A stretch of 64,000 nucleotides of DNA from [Zimmermannella] faecalis ATCC 13722 (GTDB lineage Bacteria > Actinomycetota > Actinomycetes > Actinomycetales > Microbacteriaceae): the NCBI RefSeq assembly GCF_000381765.1, contig NZ_KB907079.1, positions 69,442-133,441 on the forward strand, read 5' to 3'. Made by a program: the position numbers and the translations under genes. The notes under the pieces are model-generated. The model was not told the origin of the DNA and searched no databases. It was given only the letters and a program-made list of their open reading frames with translations. This document shows, piece after piece, positions 27,005 through 35,630 of the stretch; positions within the stretch are counted from its first letter, which is position 1; every line of letters begins with the position of its first letter.

Positions 27005-27688
27005 TTAGCCCTCGAAGCGGTAGCCGAGGCCGCGCACGGTCACGAGCAGTTCGGGCGACGACGGCGTCTGCTCGATGCGCGAGCGGATGCGCTTGATGTG
27101 CACGTCGAGCGTCTTCGTGTCGCCGTAGTAGTCGGGGCCCCACACGCGGTCGATGAGCTGGCTGCGGGTGAGCACGCGGCCAGCGTTGCGCATGAGGTAT
27201 TCGAGCAGTTCGAACTCCTTGAGCGGCATCTGCGTGAGCTCGCCGCGCACGAGCACCGTGTGGCGGTCGATGTCCATGCGAATGTCGCCCACCTGCACAA
27301 TGCTGTCGTCCTCGTCGTCCCCCTCGACCTCGCTGCGGCGAAGCACGGCGCGCACGCGGGCGAGCAGCTCGCGCGTCGAGTACGGCTTCGTCACGTAGTC
27401 GTCGGCGCCGAGCTCAAGGCCGACGATGATGTCGACCTCCGAGTCCTTCGCGGTGAGCATGATGATCGGCACGGTCGAGGTCGCGCGGATTCGCTTGCAC
27501 ACCTCGGTGCCGGGCATCTCGGGGAGCATGAGGTCGAGCAGCACGAGATCTGCCCCGTCGCGCTCGAACTGCTCCACCGCATCCGTGCCGGTCTCGGCAA
27601 TCGCGGTCTCGTATCCCTCGCGCTTGAGCAGGAATGCGAGCGGTTCGTTCAGGGAGGATTCGTCTTCGACGATGAGGATTCGGGTCAC
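27005..27688 (-). CDS. regX3: Response regulator RegX3
   Basis: A 227-residue OmpR-family regulator, target of SenX3 and activator of phosphate-starvation genes. Receiver: IVEDE, phospho-Asp in LVLLDLMLPEMPG, MLTAKD, YVTKPYS. Winged helix: MPLKEFELLEYLMRNAGRVLTR. GTG after GGTGAG was taken as start, giving the usual VTRILIVEDE; an ATG five codons upstream is possible. It follows senX3 by 65 bp. The likely targets in this window are the PHO-like repeats ahead of pstS. Confidence 0.92.
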   Translation of the reverse strand: MTRILIVEDESSLNEPLAFLLKREGYETAIAETGTDAVEQFERDGADLVLLDLMLPEMPGTEVCKRIRATSTVPIIMLTAKDSEVDIIVGLELGADDYVTKPYSTRELLARVRAVLRRSEVEGDDEDDSIVQVGDIRMDIDRHTVLVRGELTQMPLKEFELLEYLMRNAGRVLTRSQLIDRVWGPDYYGDTKTLDVHIKRIRSRIEQTPSSPELLVTVRGLGYRFEG

Positions 27689-27753
27689 CTCACCATTGTG
27701 CATACGGTGGGGAAACAATTCGTGAACCCGCAGCCGGGCCCAATCTTTCGGTG

Positions 27754-28965
27754 TTATTCCGCCGCGTCAGGCGCGGGCGAGGGCGCGGCGATGGTGCGGA
27801 TGCCCTCGGTCGCCTCATCGCGCCCGCGCAGCCGCGCCTCGGCCGACTGCAGCCGCACCGTGAACGTCGAGCCCGAGCCGGGCTTCGACCACACGCGAAT
27901 CTCGCCGCCATGATTCTCGATGATGTGCCGCACGATGCTGAGGCCGAGCCCGCTGCCGCCCGTGTTGCGCGAGCGCGCCGAATCGACGCGGTAGAACCGC
28001 TCGAAGATGCGGCGCTGGTCGCTCTCGGAGATGCCGATGCCGCGGTCGGCCACCGAGACCTCGATAACGTCGCCGAGGCGCCGCGCGCCGACGCCGACGT
28101 GCGAACCGGCCGGCGAATACGTGATCGCGTTCGTCATGAGGTTCTGGAAGCACATGAGCAGCAGCCGCTCGTCGCCCCACACGATGAAGTCGTCGTCGAC
28201 CTTCGCGTGCACCCGAATGTCTTTCGCCTCGGCGGTCACGCGCGTGAGCTCAAGCGTCTGCTCGATGACGTCGGCGAGGTCGACGTCTTCGGCGTCCTCG
28301 AGCGTGTCCATCGCCTGCAGGCGCGAGAGGTCGATGAGCTCCCGGGTGAGGCTCGCGAGGCGGCCCGCCTCGACGAGCATGCGGTCAGAAAAGTACTGCA
28401 CCTGCTCCTGGTCATCGGCCGCCTCCTTCACGGCCTCGGCGAGGAGCGTCACGGCGCCGATCGGGGTCTTCAGCTCGTGTGACACGTTCGCGACGAAATC
28501 GCGACGCGTCGCCTCGACCCGCACCGACTCGGTGACGTCGGTCGCGAGCACGAGCACCCACCGCGGCTCGAGCATCGACGTCCGCACGCGAAACGAGAGC
28601 TCGGCCGACCCGAACGGCCCGCGCGGCACCTGAATCACCTCTTCGACCGGCTGCCCCGTGCGCCACGTGCGCGCCGCGAGGGGATGAATGACGGTCGACA
28701 GGCGGCCCGGTTTCGAGATGAGGCCCGAGGTGTACGCGCTCTCGGATGCGCGAATCACGTTGTGCGAGGGGTCGGCCACGATCGCGGAGTGCGGCAGCGC
28801 GTGGAGCACCTCTTCGATTCCGCCGGGCACGTGCGGGTGGCGCAGCGCCTCGATCTCGGCCCGGTTGCGTCGCGCGATAAAGTAGACCGCCGTAGCAACG
28901 ACACCGACGGCGAGGCCGGTGAGCAGAGCGAGGAAGAAGACGAGGCCGTGACTCACGGTTTCCAA
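27754..28965 (-). CDS. senX3: Sensor histidine kinase SenX3
   Basis: A 403-residue kinase. One strong N-terminal membrane helix (about 5-30), a PAS-like domain (about 45-145), H-box FVANVSHELKTPIGAV near residue 165, N-box FQNLMTNAITYS, G1 DRGIGI and G2 GGSGLGLSIV. SenX3 reads phosphate status through PstSCAB and PhoU and phosphorylates RegX3. Divergent phoU, convergent-side gpmA and linked pst genes all support the assignment over other kinases. Confidence 0.93.
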   Translation of the reverse strand: METVSHGLVFFLALLTGLAVGVVATAVYFIARRNRAEIEALRHPHVPGGIEEVLHALPHSAIVADPSHNVIRASESAYTSGLISKPGRLSTVIHPLAARTWRTGQPVEEVIQVPRGPFGSAELSFRVRTSMLEPRWVLVLATDVTESVRVEATRRDFVANVSHELKTPIGAVTLLAEAVKEAADDQEQVQYFSDRMLVEAGRLASLTRELIDLSRLQAMDTLEDAEDVDLADVIEQTLELTRVTAEAKDIRVHAKVDDDFIVWGDERLLLMCFQNLMTNAITYSPAGSHVGVGARRLGDVIEVSVADRGIGISESDQRRIFERFYRVDSARSRNTGGSGLGLSIVRHIIENHGGEIRVWSKPGSGSTFTVRLQSAEARLRGRDEATEGIRTIAAPSPAPDAAE

Positions 28966-29135
28966 GCATACGAGCCCCGGGCATCCGGCCCCTGTCGAGA
29001 ACGCTGGGGGCGAAATGCCGCCCGCCGTTTACCGCGTAGTCAACTGCGCCGACTAGCGTTGCAACGAACCGTGGGTTCATCAGCCCTTCCGTGACGGCTT
29101 CGGCCCCCAAGATTCATCCCGACGAAGGACACAGC

Positions 29136-29789
29136 ATGCGTGAAATCTTCCAGCAGGAGCTCGCTCAGGTACAGACCGGGCTCATCGACATCGCCAAGCA
29201 CGTGCAGTCGGCGATGACCCGCGCGCTGGCCGCGTTCGCTGACTCCGACGTGGCCACCGCCGACGAGGTCATCGGCGACGACCTGAAGATCGACGAGCAG
29301 ACGGCGAAGCTCGACGACCTCACGCTCGAGATCCTCCTCATGCAGGCCCCGGTCGCGAACGACCTGCGCTTCATCGTCTCGACGATGCGCATGAGCGGTT
29401 CGCTCGAGCGCATGGGCGACCTCGCCGCGCACATCGCGCAGCTCGCCCGCATGCGCTACCCCGAGCAGTCGGGCCCGCTGCAGGTGCGCAACACCCTGCT
29501 CGAGATGGGCGCGCTCGACGTCGCGCAGGCCGACCGCCTCGTGCGCCTCTTCGAGACCGAAGAGCCGGCCCTCATCGACGAGATCATCGCCGCCGACGAC
29601 GAGCTCGACGCGAAGCACAAGAGCGTGCTCGACACCCTCGGCGAGCTCGAGAAGAACGACGACACGACGACCACGAAGATCGTCGACGCGACGCTCGCGA
29701 ACCGCTACCTCGAGCGCTTCAGCGACCACGCGGTGTCGATCGCGCGCCGCATCCGCTTCCAGCAGGAGGGCCCCGAGGCCAACTCGTAA
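29136..29789 (+). CDS. phoU: Phosphate signalling protein PhoU
   Basis: A 217-residue PhoU, a six-helix protein with two repeats, each carrying a metal-cluster motif (E/D)XXXD: MGDLAAHIAQ and FSDHAVSIARR. It links Pst transporter state to the SenX3 kinase and keeps the system off when phosphate is plentiful. GAAGGAC precedes the ATG. It is divergent from senX3; GTTCATC near 29074 resembles one PHO half-site, but the second half is weak. Confidence 0.95.
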   Translation: MREIFQQELAQVQTGLIDIAKHVQSAMTRALAAFADSDVATADEVIGDDLKIDEQTAKLDDLTLEILLMQAPVANDLRFIVSTMRMSGSLERMGDLAAHIAQLARMRYPEQSGPLQVRNTLLEMGALDVAQADRLVRLFETEEPALIDEIIAADDELDAKHKSVLDTLGELEKNDDTTTTKIVDATLANRYLERFSDHAVSIARRIRFQQEGPEANS

Positions 29790-29811
29790 GCACGGAGCCA
29801 CCTCCCGGAGG

Positions 29812-29864
29812 CACCAACGCGGCGGCCCGGCACACGATTCGTGTGCCGGGCCGCCGCGTTGGTG
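29812..29864. terminator. Bidirectional terminator between phoU and gpmA
   Basis: A perfect inverted repeat with 26-bp arms and one central base lies between convergent genes, 23 bp after the phoU stop and 11 bp from the gpmA stop. Confidence 0.9.
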
Positions 29865-29874
29865 GTGCTGCGAC

Positions 29875-30630
29875 CTACTTCTGCGCGCCCTGGTTCGCGA
29901 CGGCGGCGGCGCCGGCGGCCGCGGCCTCGGGGTCGAGGTACTCGGCTGCCGCGACCGGCTGCAGCGTCTCGGGGTCGAGCTGGTACACGAGCGGGATGCC
30001 CGTGGGGATGTTCAGGCCGGCGATGTCGTCGTCAGAGATGCCGTCGAGGTGCTTCACGAGCGCGCGCAGCGAGTTGCCGTGTGCCGCGACGAGCACGGTC
30101 TTGCCCGCCTTGAGGTCGCCGGTGATCTCCGACTCCCAGTACGGCAGCAGGCGCTCAAGCACGTCCTTCAGGCACTCGGTGCGGGGAGCCGCGTCGCCGA
30201 GGTCGGCGTAGCGGCGGTCGTGCGCCTGCGAGAACTCGTCGTTGTCGTCGATCGCGGGCGGCGGGGTGTCGTACGAGCGGCGCCAGGTCATGAACTGCTC
30301 CTCGCCGAACTCGTCGCGCACCTGCGTCTTGTTCTTGCCCTGCAGGGCGCCGTAGTGGCGCTCGTTGAGGCGCCAGTCGCGCTTCACGGGAATCCAGTTG
30401 AAGCCGGCCTCCTTGAGCGCGATGTTCGCGGTCTCGATCGCGCGCGTGAGCAGCGACGTGTAGAGGATGTCGGGCGCGAGCCCCGCGTCGCGGATCAGCT
30501 CGCCTGCGCGCGTGGCCTCGGCGCGACCCTTGTCGGTGAGGTCGACGTCGACCCACCCGGTGAACAGGTTCTTTTCGTTCCAGTCGCTTTGGCCGTGGCG
30601 AACAAGAATGAGCGTAAGCGGTGCGTTCAT
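29875..30630 (-). CDS. gpmA: 2,3-bisphosphoglycerate-dependent phosphoglycerate mutase
   Basis: A 251-residue dPGM interconverting 3- and 2-phosphoglycerate. Phospho-His in [19 protein letters not shown], the ERHYGALQG loop, and the second active-site His in [12 protein letters not shown]. Length and C-terminal tail (EYLDPEAAA) fit. gpmA next to the senX3-regX3 region is a standard actinobacterial arrangement; here it is convergent with phoU. Confidence 0.97.
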   Translation of the reverse strand: MNAPLTLILVRHGQSDWNEKNLFTGWVDVDLTDKGRAEATRAGELIRDAGLAPDILYTSLLTRAIETANIALKEAGFNWIPVKRDWRLNERHYGALQGKNKTQVRDEFGEEQFMTWRRSYDTPPPAIDDNDEFSQAHDRRYADLGDAAPRTECLKDVLERLLPYWESEITGDLKAGKTVLVAAHGNSLRALVKHLDGISDDDIAGLNIPTGIPLVYQLDPETLQPVAAAEYLDPEAAAAGAAAVANQGAQK

Positions 30631-30684
30631 GGGTTCAGCGTACCGAGCGATCGTGACGAGTTGGCCGCGTGTTGTTTCCCTGCG

Positions 30685-31302
30685 TCATTCGCCGAAGATC
30701 CACCCGCGTTCGCGCGCGATGTGTGCCGCCTCGGCGCGGTTGGAGGCGCCGGTCTTGCCGATCGCCGCCGAGAGGTGGTTCCGCACCGTGCCGGGCGAAA
30801 GGTGCACGATCGCGGCGATCTCGCGCACGCTCGCGCCGCCGAGCGCCGCGCCGAGCACCTCGGCCTCGCGCTCGCTGAGCGGGCTCTCCCCCATCCCCAT
30901 CGACTCGGCCGCGAGCTGCGCGTCGACGACGCGCTTGCCGGCCGCGACGTCGCGAATCGCCGAGGCGAGCTGCTCGGCCGGCGTATCCTTCACCACGAAC
31001 CCGAGCGCGCCCGCCGCCATCGCGCGGCGCAGGTACCCGGGTCGCCCGAACGTCGTGACGATGAGCGAGCGGCATGCCGACCCGCTCGCGGCGAGCCGCT
31101 CGGCCACCTCGATGCCGTTACGGCCCGGCATCTCGATGTCGAGCAGCGCGACCTCGACACCGTGTTCGGCGACGAGCGCCTCGACCTCGTCGCCCCGGCC
31201 CGTCTGCGCCACGACCTCGATGTCGCCCTCGAGCTGCAGCAGCGCGGCGAGCGCGCCCCGCACGAGCTGCTGGTCGTCGGCGATCAGAATTCGGATGCTC
31301 AT
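30685..31302 (-). CDS. LuxR/NarL-family response regulator (DesR-like)
   Basis: A 205-residue regulator. Receiver: IADDQ, phospho-Asp in ALLDIEMPGRNG, Lys in FVVKDTP. Helix-turn-helix at the end: LSEREAEVLGAALGGASVREIA. Its ATG overlaps the stop of the sensor kinase gene (ATGA), so it is coupled to it. Together with the ABC-2 exporter upstream it forms a four-gene unit; palindromes at 34365-34394 are the likely operator. Confidence 0.92.
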   Translation of the reverse strand: MSIRILIADDQQLVRGALAALLQLEGDIEVVAQTGRGDEVEALVAEHGVEVALLDIEMPGRNGIEVAERLAASGSACRSLIVTTFGRPGYLRRAMAAGALGFVVKDTPAEQLASAIRDVAAGKRVVDAQLAAESMGMGESPLSEREAEVLGAALGGASVREIAAIVHLSPGTVRNHLSAAIGKTGASNRAEAAHIARERGWIFGE

Positions 31303-32393
31303 GCGGGGTACTCCACGATCAGTCGCGTGCCGGGCCGGTCGCCCACCCGGTTGAGGGGCAGGATGCGCAGGGTCGCGCCGGCGTCTTCGATGCGGTGCCG
31401 CAGGCCCGTGAGCCCGTGCCCCTCGTCGCCCGTGAGGCCGCGGCCGTCGTCGGCGATCTCGAGCCGTTCGGCGGCAAGCGAGATCGTCACCGCCTCGGCC
31501 CCGGCGTGCCGCACGACGTTCGTGACGCCCTCGCGGATCGCCCACGCGAACAGCGCGCGGCGCGAGGTCGGCACGTGGTGCGGGCTCCCCTTCAGATGCA
31601 GCTGCACGTCGGCCGCGGTGAGCGCCGTGCGGGCCGCCTCGACCTGCGACGCGAGGTCGGGCGTGCGCATCCGCCCCACGACGCCCCGCACCTCGCCGAG
31701 CGAGTCGTGCGTGAGCCGCAGCAGCTCGTCGAGCTCGGCCTCGGCGCGGTCGGGGTCGTCGCGCAGCAGCTTGCGGGCGAGCTGCGCCTTGAGCACGACA
31801 ACCGTGAGCGAGTGGCCAAGCAGGTCGTGCACGTCGCGCGAGATCTCCTCGCGCTCGCGCACCGTCGCGAGCTCGGTGGCGACGCTCTCTTCGCGGGCCG
31901 CGAGCTCGTTGAAGAACCGAAAGAAGCAGACGAACAGCAGCGCGATGCTCGGGCCGAGGATGTACGAAGGCTCGAGGCGGCCGACGACGAGCACGATGAC
32001 GCCGACGCTGATGCCCCACCAGAGCACGCCCGACACGAGCGCCCACCGCAGCGGCAGCGACCAGAGCCAGATCGCCGCGAGGAACGGCGTGAAGCTCATG
32101 ACGTTCACGCCGAGCGATGGCACCGTCACCGCCGCGAGCGCGAGCTGCACGAGCGTGCCGAGCATCGCGACGCGGAAGTTCGGCTTCGCGCCCTCGATGA
32201 ACGCCGGCATCTCGTTCGAGATGAGCGCCCGGAAGATCACGAGGTACGACACCGCGAAGGCCGCGACCGCGACGTAGGCCGCGACATCCCAGGCGATCCC
32301 CGCCTCGGAGTAGAGGGCGACGAGGATCACCGGGATGACGAGGAAGATCGTCCAGACCCCCGCGTAGAGGTCGTCGGCGCGAAAGAGTTTCAC
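31299..32393 (-). CDS. DesK-type sensor histidine kinase
   Basis: A 364-residue kinase with GTG start. Five or six membrane helices fill the first 170 residues, with no large outer domain, so it probably senses the membrane or the transporter. HisKA_3 dimerisation follows, with the phospho-His in RDVHDLLGHSLTVV, and a short HATPase (GVTNVVRHAGA, DDGRGLTGDEGHGLTG). The start lies behind a duplicated GGAGGAACTGTG that also creates a six-codon ORF whose stop overlaps this GTG. Confidence 0.9.
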   Translation of the reverse strand: MKLFRADDLYAGVWTIFLVIPVILVALYSEAGIAWDVAAYVAVAAFAVSYLVIFRALISNEMPAFIEGAKPNFRVAMLGTLVQLALAAVTVPSLGVNVMSFTPFLAAIWLWSLPLRWALVSGVLWWGISVGVIVLVVGRLEPSYILGPSIALLFVCFFRFFNELAAREESVATELATVREREEISRDVHDLLGHSLTVVVLKAQLARKLLRDDPDRAEAELDELLRLTHDSLGEVRGVVGRMRTPDLASQVEAARTALTAADVQLHLKGSPHHVPTSRRALFAWAIREGVTNVVRHAGAEAVTISLAAERLEIADDGRGLTGDEGHGLTGLRHRIEDAGATLRILPLNRVGDRPGTRLIVEYPA

Positions 32394-32410
32394 AGTTCCT
32401 CCAGCCTCAC
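32390..32410 (-). CDS. Six-codon mini-ORF coupled to the DesK-type kinase
   Basis: GTG AGG CTG GAG GAA CTG TGA, preceded by GCAGGAGGAACT. Its TGA overlaps the kinase GTG start. It arises from a tandem duplication of GGAGGAACTGTGA. Whether it is translated is unknown; it could raise kinase translation by coupling or simply be a duplicated ribosome-binding site. Confidence 0.3.
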   Translation of the reverse strand: MRLEEL

Positions 32411-32473
32411 AGTTCCTCCTGCGTCAAAGTGCTCTCAGCCTAGTGACGGTGCGGCGCTGGGCACCTGGCAGCG

Positions 32474-33313
32474 CTAGCGCCGGTCGGTGCCGCGGCGCGA
32501 GCCGAGCACCGCGAGCACGCCGAAGATGACGGCCCACACGGCGACGTTCGCGACCGGCTGCCAGAGCGCGTACTCCATCAGGCTGCCGTCCGACCCGACC
32601 GACACCCCCTCTTGCAGCGGCCAGAGCGCGAGCTGCATGACGCCCCACACCGGGGTGAACGGCGCGAAGTCGAGCAGGAATCCGCTGAGCGGCACGAACG
32701 CGTTCCCAAGGAACATGAAGATCACGATCATGCCGCTCGCGGCGCCGACCGCGGTCTCGCTGCGGAACAGCGTGCCGATCGCGAGCCCGTAGAGCGCGAA
32801 AACGATCGCGGGAATCAGCACGAGCGCGCCCGTCGCGAGCCACACCCAGCCGTCGAGGCGTGCCGTCGTGAGGGCACCAGCGGCGTAGATCGCGGCGATC
32901 GGCAGCAGCGCGAGCACGAGCGCGACGATCGTCTTCGCGACGATGAAGTGGCCGCCGCGGAACGGCGTGATGCCGAGCTGGCGGCCCCAGCCCTGCTGGA
33001 GTTCGATGGCCGCCGAGCCGGCGAGCCCCGCGGTCGCGGTGATCGCGCCGTACGCGGCGAACGAAATCATGATCGACCCCGAAATGTTGCCGTTGCCGTT
33101 CGGGAGCTCGACCGTCGAGTACTCCTGCATCGCGCCAAAAATAAGGAACAGCATGAGCGGCAGGCCCACCATGAACACGAGGTTCGACACCTGGCGCAGC
33201 TGCCGGATCAGCTCGATGCGCACGTACGTGGCGATCATCGGTCCCGCGGCAGGGCGCGCGCGGCTCGGGGCCTTCGGGGCGGGCTGGGTCGTGGATGCGG
33301 TTGCGGTAGTCAT
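32474..33313 (-). CDS. ABC-2 type exporter permease
   Basis: A 279-residue membrane protein with six hydrophobic segments and an ABC-2 pattern (IELIRQLRQVSNLVFMVGLPLMLF at the start, and a fifth helix near IVIFMFLGNAFVPLSG). It pairs with the ATPase whose stop is 12 bp upstream of its ATG. Substrates of such two-gene exporters include lipids, antibiotics and peptides; none can be named here. Confidence 0.9.
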   Translation of the reverse strand: MTTATASTTQPAPKAPSRARPAAGPMIATYVRIELIRQLRQVSNLVFMVGLPLMLFLIFGAMQEYSTVELPNGNGNISGSIMISFAAYGAITATAGLAGSAAIELQQGWGRQLGITPFRGGHFIVAKTIVALVLALLPIAAIYAAGALTTARLDGWVWLATGALVLIPAIVFALYGLAIGTLFRSETAVGAASGMIVIFMFLGNAFVPLSGFLLDFAPFTPVWGVMQLALWPLQEGVSVGSDGSLMEYALWQPVANVAVWAVIFGVLAVLGSRRGTDRR

Positions 33314-33324
33314 GCGCCTGGCTC

Positions 33325-34320
33325 CTAGCGGGTGCGGGGTTCGGTGACGGATGCGGTGGCGTGCGCCGCGGCACGGCGCTCGGACGCGGCGGCGGTCGTC
33401 GCCGCGGCGTTCGCCTCGTCGGCGAGGTTCGCGAACGCATCGTCGAGGCTCGCCGCGACGATCTCGAGGTCGCTCGCGTCGGTGGCCGTGAGCAGGTGCC
33501 GCGCCGTCGCATCCGCGTCGGACGACTCGAACGTGACCCGCTCATCGGTGCGGGTCGCGCGGTCGCTCGCGGGCACGGCGGCGAGGTCGGCGTCGGATGC
33601 GCCCGGCCAGCGCGCCGAGACGTGCTTGCGGCCGGCGATGGCGCGCACCTCGGCGACGCTGCCGTCGGCGACGATCTCGCCGCCCGCCATCATGACGATG
33701 CGCTGCGCGAACTCGTCGGCCTCCTGCAGGTAATGGGTCGCGAAGATGATCGTGCGGCCGGCGCTCGCCTCGCCGCGCATCGCCGCCCAGAACTCGCGGC
33801 GGGCGGTGACGTCCATGCCCGCAGTCGGCTCGTCGAGAATGAGCAGCTCGGGTTCCGAGAGCAGCGAGAGCGCGAAGCGTAGGCGCTGCTGTTCGCCGCC
33901 CGAACACTTCGAGACGCGCCGCTTCGCGAGCCGCTCGAGGCCCGTGCGACGCAGCACCTCTGCGGGGTCGAGGTGGTGGCGGTAGGTGCGCGCGATGAGC
34001 TCGACCGTCTCGCCGACGCGGAGGTCGTGGAGCAGGCCGCCGGTCTGGAGCACGGCCGAGATGCGGCCCTCGCTCACCGCATCCTCGGCGCTGCCGCCAA
34101 GGATGCGCACGGTGCCCGTCGTCGGTGCGGTCAGGCCGAGCACCATGTCGAGCGTCGTTGTCTTGCCGGCGCCGTTCGCGCCGAGGAGCGCGACGATTTC
34201 GCCGCGGCCGATCGTGAGGTCGATGCCGCGCACCGCGCGCACCGTGTCGCCGCCGGAGCGGAACGACTTTGTGACGTTAGAGAGTTCGAGGGCTGGTTCG
34301 GCGGGGCTGCGTTGACTCAT
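33325..34320 (-). CDS. ABC-2 exporter ATPase
   Basis: A 331-residue ATPase of the DrrA/CcmA class. Walker A LLGANGAGKTTTLDMV, signature KCSGGEQQRLRFAL (a slightly unusual CSGGE), Walker B ELLILDEPTAGMDV, H-loop FATHYLQEA. The last 40 residues are an Ala/Arg-rich tail. First gene of the exporter and two-component operon, so the RR can autoregulate it. Its promoter region has GTCACGG palindromes and a 27-bp tandem repeat. Confidence 0.92.
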   Translation of the reverse strand: MSQRSPAEPALELSNVTKSFRSGGDTVRAVRGIDLTIGRGEIVALLGANGAGKTTTLDMVLGLTAPTTGTVRILGGSAEDAVSEGRISAVLQTGGLLHDLRVGETVELIARTYRHHLDPAEVLRRTGLERLAKRRVSKCSGGEQQRLRFALSLLSEPELLILDEPTAGMDVTARREFWAAMRGEASAGRTIIFATHYLQEADEFAQRIVMMAGGEIVADGSVAEVRAIAGRKHVSARWPGASDADLAAVPASDRATRTDERVTFESSDADATARHLLTATDASDLEIVAASLDDAFANLADEANAAATTAAASERRAAAHATASVTEPRTR

Positions 34321-34364
34321 GCATTCAGCATGCGCGCGGGCAGGTTCGCGGCGCTCGCTGCAAC

Positions 34365-34394
34365 GTCACGGTGTTGCCGTGACATTCGTCACGG
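34365..34394 (-). promoter_or_regulatory. Candidate operator of the exporter/DesKR-like operon
   Basis: GTCACGG-N5-CCGTGAC-N4-GTCACGG: three alternating 7-bp arms make two overlapping perfect palindromes, 45-74 bp before the ATPase ATG. A dyad site here fits binding of the dimeric LuxR-type regulator encoded last in the operon. Confidence 0.55.
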
Positions 34395-34411
34395 GTGCGT
34401 TGGCGCTCGCG

Positions 34412-34459
34412 CTGCCGCGAACGACCTGGGCGAGCGCACTGCCGCGAATGACCTGGGCG
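34412..34459. repeat. 27-bp tandem duplication upstream of the exporter operon
   Basis: CTGCCGCGAACGACCTGGGCG (34412-34432) recurs with one change at 34439-34459, offset by 27 bp. It lies 92-139 bp upstream of the ATPase start. It may be a second regulatory site or a chance slippage product. Confidence 0.8.
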
Positions 34460-34562
34460 CGCCCAAACGCCATGGGCAAGTGTGGCCACGACGCGCAGAC
34501 CCGCCCACCGCATCCGGCCGAGTGCGGGCGGCGGGAGGGTGCCGCGTAGCGGAGTGGCAGCG

Positions 34563-35630
34563 TTAGCGGCGGCCGCGGAAGGCGCTGAGGTCGACCGAGC
34601 TGCCCGCGCCCTGCGGCACGATCACGGTCTGCGCGGCACCGATGCGCGTCTCGTCGCCGCCGTCGACCTCGAGCTGCGCCTCGGGGTCGGTGTTGCGCTT
34701 CAACACTGCGAGCGCGATCGGGCCGTCGTCGTAGTGGTTCGCCGCCGACGTCACGAGGCCGACCGGCCGGTCTTTCCCCGGCACGTAGATGTGGGCGCCG
34801 GGCTCGGGCACGACCCCGTCGAGGTCGAGCCGCACGATGCGGCGCGGCGGATGCCCGAGGTTGTGCACCTTCGCGATCGTCTCCTGCCCGCGGTAGCAGC
34901 CCTTCGTGAGGTGCACCGCGCTGCGCAGCAGGTCGAACTCGTGCGGCACGGCGCGGTCGTCGAACTCGCGCGCCTCGCGGGGCCGCCAGGCGGCAATTCG
35001 CAGCGCCTCGAGCGCGTCGATGCCCGCGACCGAGTCGAACGATTCGGCGACGCGAGCGAGCGCATCCGCGTCGAGCAGGTGCAGCCGGGGCGCGTATCCC
35101 TCGCCCGGATGCGGGGCCGCGGTCGAGTACGTGACGCCGCCGAGCGCGCCGGTCGCCCACGGGTCGCGCCAGACGAGGGCGGCGCCGAGGTCGTGGTCGC
35201 CGAGCGTCGCGACCGGGAACAGTTCGTCGCTGCGGTCGAGCACCTCGACGCGCATCATGAAGCGCATCTTCGCGAACCACTCGGCAAGCCCGGCGGCCGC
35301 GCCCGCCTCGGTGATGAGCCACGAGCTCGAGCCGTCGTCGAGCATCCCGAACTCGTGCTCGATGCGGCCCTGCGGCGTGAGCAGCAGGTTGTCGGCGCTC
35401 TCGCCCGGGGCGAGGTCGGCGACGTGCTGGCTCGTGAGCGAGTCGATCCACTTGCGGCGGTCGTCGCCGCGCACCTCGACGACACCGAGGTGTGAGACGT
35501 CGACGATCGCGTCGCCCGCCGCGAGCGCGCGCTGCTCGGGCAGCGGCTGACCGTAGTGGGCGGCGACGCCGACGTCGGGGCCCGATTCGACCGCGACGGC
35601 GCCGGGGCGCGCGAGGAACGGGGAGGTCAT
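34563..35630 (-). CDS. YgfZ/GcvT-domain folate-binding protein
   Basis: A 355-residue protein of the YgfZ family, tetrahydrofolate-binding and involved in maintenance or repair of iron-sulfur enzymes. The diagnostic motif KGCYRGQE is present near residue 240, in the sequence HLTKGCYRGQETIAKVHN. The N-terminal half has the aminomethyltransferase fold (VDVSHLGVVEVRGDD). Its ATG overlaps the stop of the nitrobindin-like gene (ATGA). Confidence 0.93.
   Translation of the reverse strand: MTSPFLARPGAVAVESGPDVGVAAHYGQPLPEQRALAAGDAIVDVSHLGVVEVRGDDRRKWIDSLTSQHVADLAPGESADNLLLTPQGRIEHEFGMLDDGSSSWLITEAGAAAGLAEWFAKMRFMMRVEVLDRSDELFPVATLGDHDLGAALVWRDPWATGALGGVTYSTAAPHPGEGYAPRLHLLDADALARVAESFDSVAGIDALEALRIAAWRPREAREFDDRAVPHEFDLLRSAVHLTKGCYRGQETIAKVHNLGHPPRRIVRLDLDGVVPEPGAHIYVPGKDRPVGLVTSAANHYDDGPIALAVLKRNTDPEAQLEVDGGDETRIGAAQTVIVPQGAGSSVDLSAFRGRR

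Noticed and set aside
32474-34320. Bacitracin-type BceAB transporter
   Set aside because: The permease has six helices and no large outer loop, and the kinase is of the DesK/HisKA_3 type, not the intramembrane BceS type.
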